DNA of 6,203 nucleotides from NCBI GenBank assembly GCA_902475415.1, contig CABRZK010000151.1:1-6203 (forward strand), written 5' to 3'. Below the pieces are notes generated by a model, which saw only the letters and a list, made by a program, of their open reading frames with translations, was not told the DNA's origin and did no database searches. Shown here piece by piece: positions 6,183-6,203 of the stretch (the first letter of the stretch is position 1; each line of letters opens with the position of its first letter). Made by a program: the position numbers and the translations under genes. The DNA is from an uncultured Eubacterium sp. Its GTDB lineage: Bacteria; Bacillota; Clostridia; Lachnospirales; Lachnospiraceae.

Positions 6183-6203
6183 ATGAACAGTAGAGAAGTA
6201 ATA
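6183..6203 (+). CDS. Start of a further plus-strand gene (right edge, first seven codons)
   Basis: CAGGAG (6167-6172) is followed ten bases later by an ATG at 6183 that stays open to the window edge (MNSREVI). An earlier ATG at 6176 is only three bases from the ribosome site and stops after five codons. No family can be assigned. The 80-base gap after the MATE gene has no convincing promoter or terminator. Confidence 0.55.

Overview
The window looks like chromosomal DNA of an anaerobic, low-to-mid GC Firmicute, most likely a gut clostridium of the Lachnospiraceae type. The inference rests on AAGGAGG-type ribosome binding sites, sigma-A-like promoters, A/T-rich gaps, and the gene families present (a 7-TM hybrid-type histidine kinase, MATE exporter, LysR regulator). 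No sequence search was run, so the taxonomy is a judgement. There are no RNA genes, insertion sequences, CRISPR arrays or phage genes, and no gene-free stretch longer than about 130 bases.

Layout. (1) Positions 1-946, minus strand: the first 315 codons of a membrane sensor histidine kinase. Its kinase core continues past the left edge, so it appears as an open frame rather than a closed ORF. (2) A 125-bp divergent gap carries two back-to-back promoters whose -35 regions overlap. (3) 1072-1965, plus: a 297-residue fusion of a NifX/NafY-like metal-cluster-binding domain, a His/Cys-rich linker and a SlyD-type FKBP prolyl isomerase. (4) A strong hairpin, then 2080-3612, plus: an unrecognised five-TM membrane protein with a large cytosolic helical part and an outside C-terminal part. 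(5) A bidirectional terminator at 3654-3704, shared with the convergent LysR gene. (6) 3701-4555, minus: a LysR-type regulator. (7) A divergent gap with a 26-bp dyad placed about 60 bp before the expected start of MATE transcription and over the probable LysR promoter. (8) 4708-6102, plus: a MATE-family exporter. (9) The first seven codons of another plus-strand gene at the right edge.

How the genes fit together. The LysR gene and the MATE gene form a classic divergent regulator/target pair: an inducer sensed by the regulator would switch on export. The fusion protein is the most unusual gene. It joins two families each linked to metal-centre assembly and places the metal-binding residues between them rather than in the C-terminal tail used by well-known SlyD proteins. 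The histidine kinase shares its promoter region with this gene, but no functional link is shown. The 2080-3612 protein has no function I can assign.
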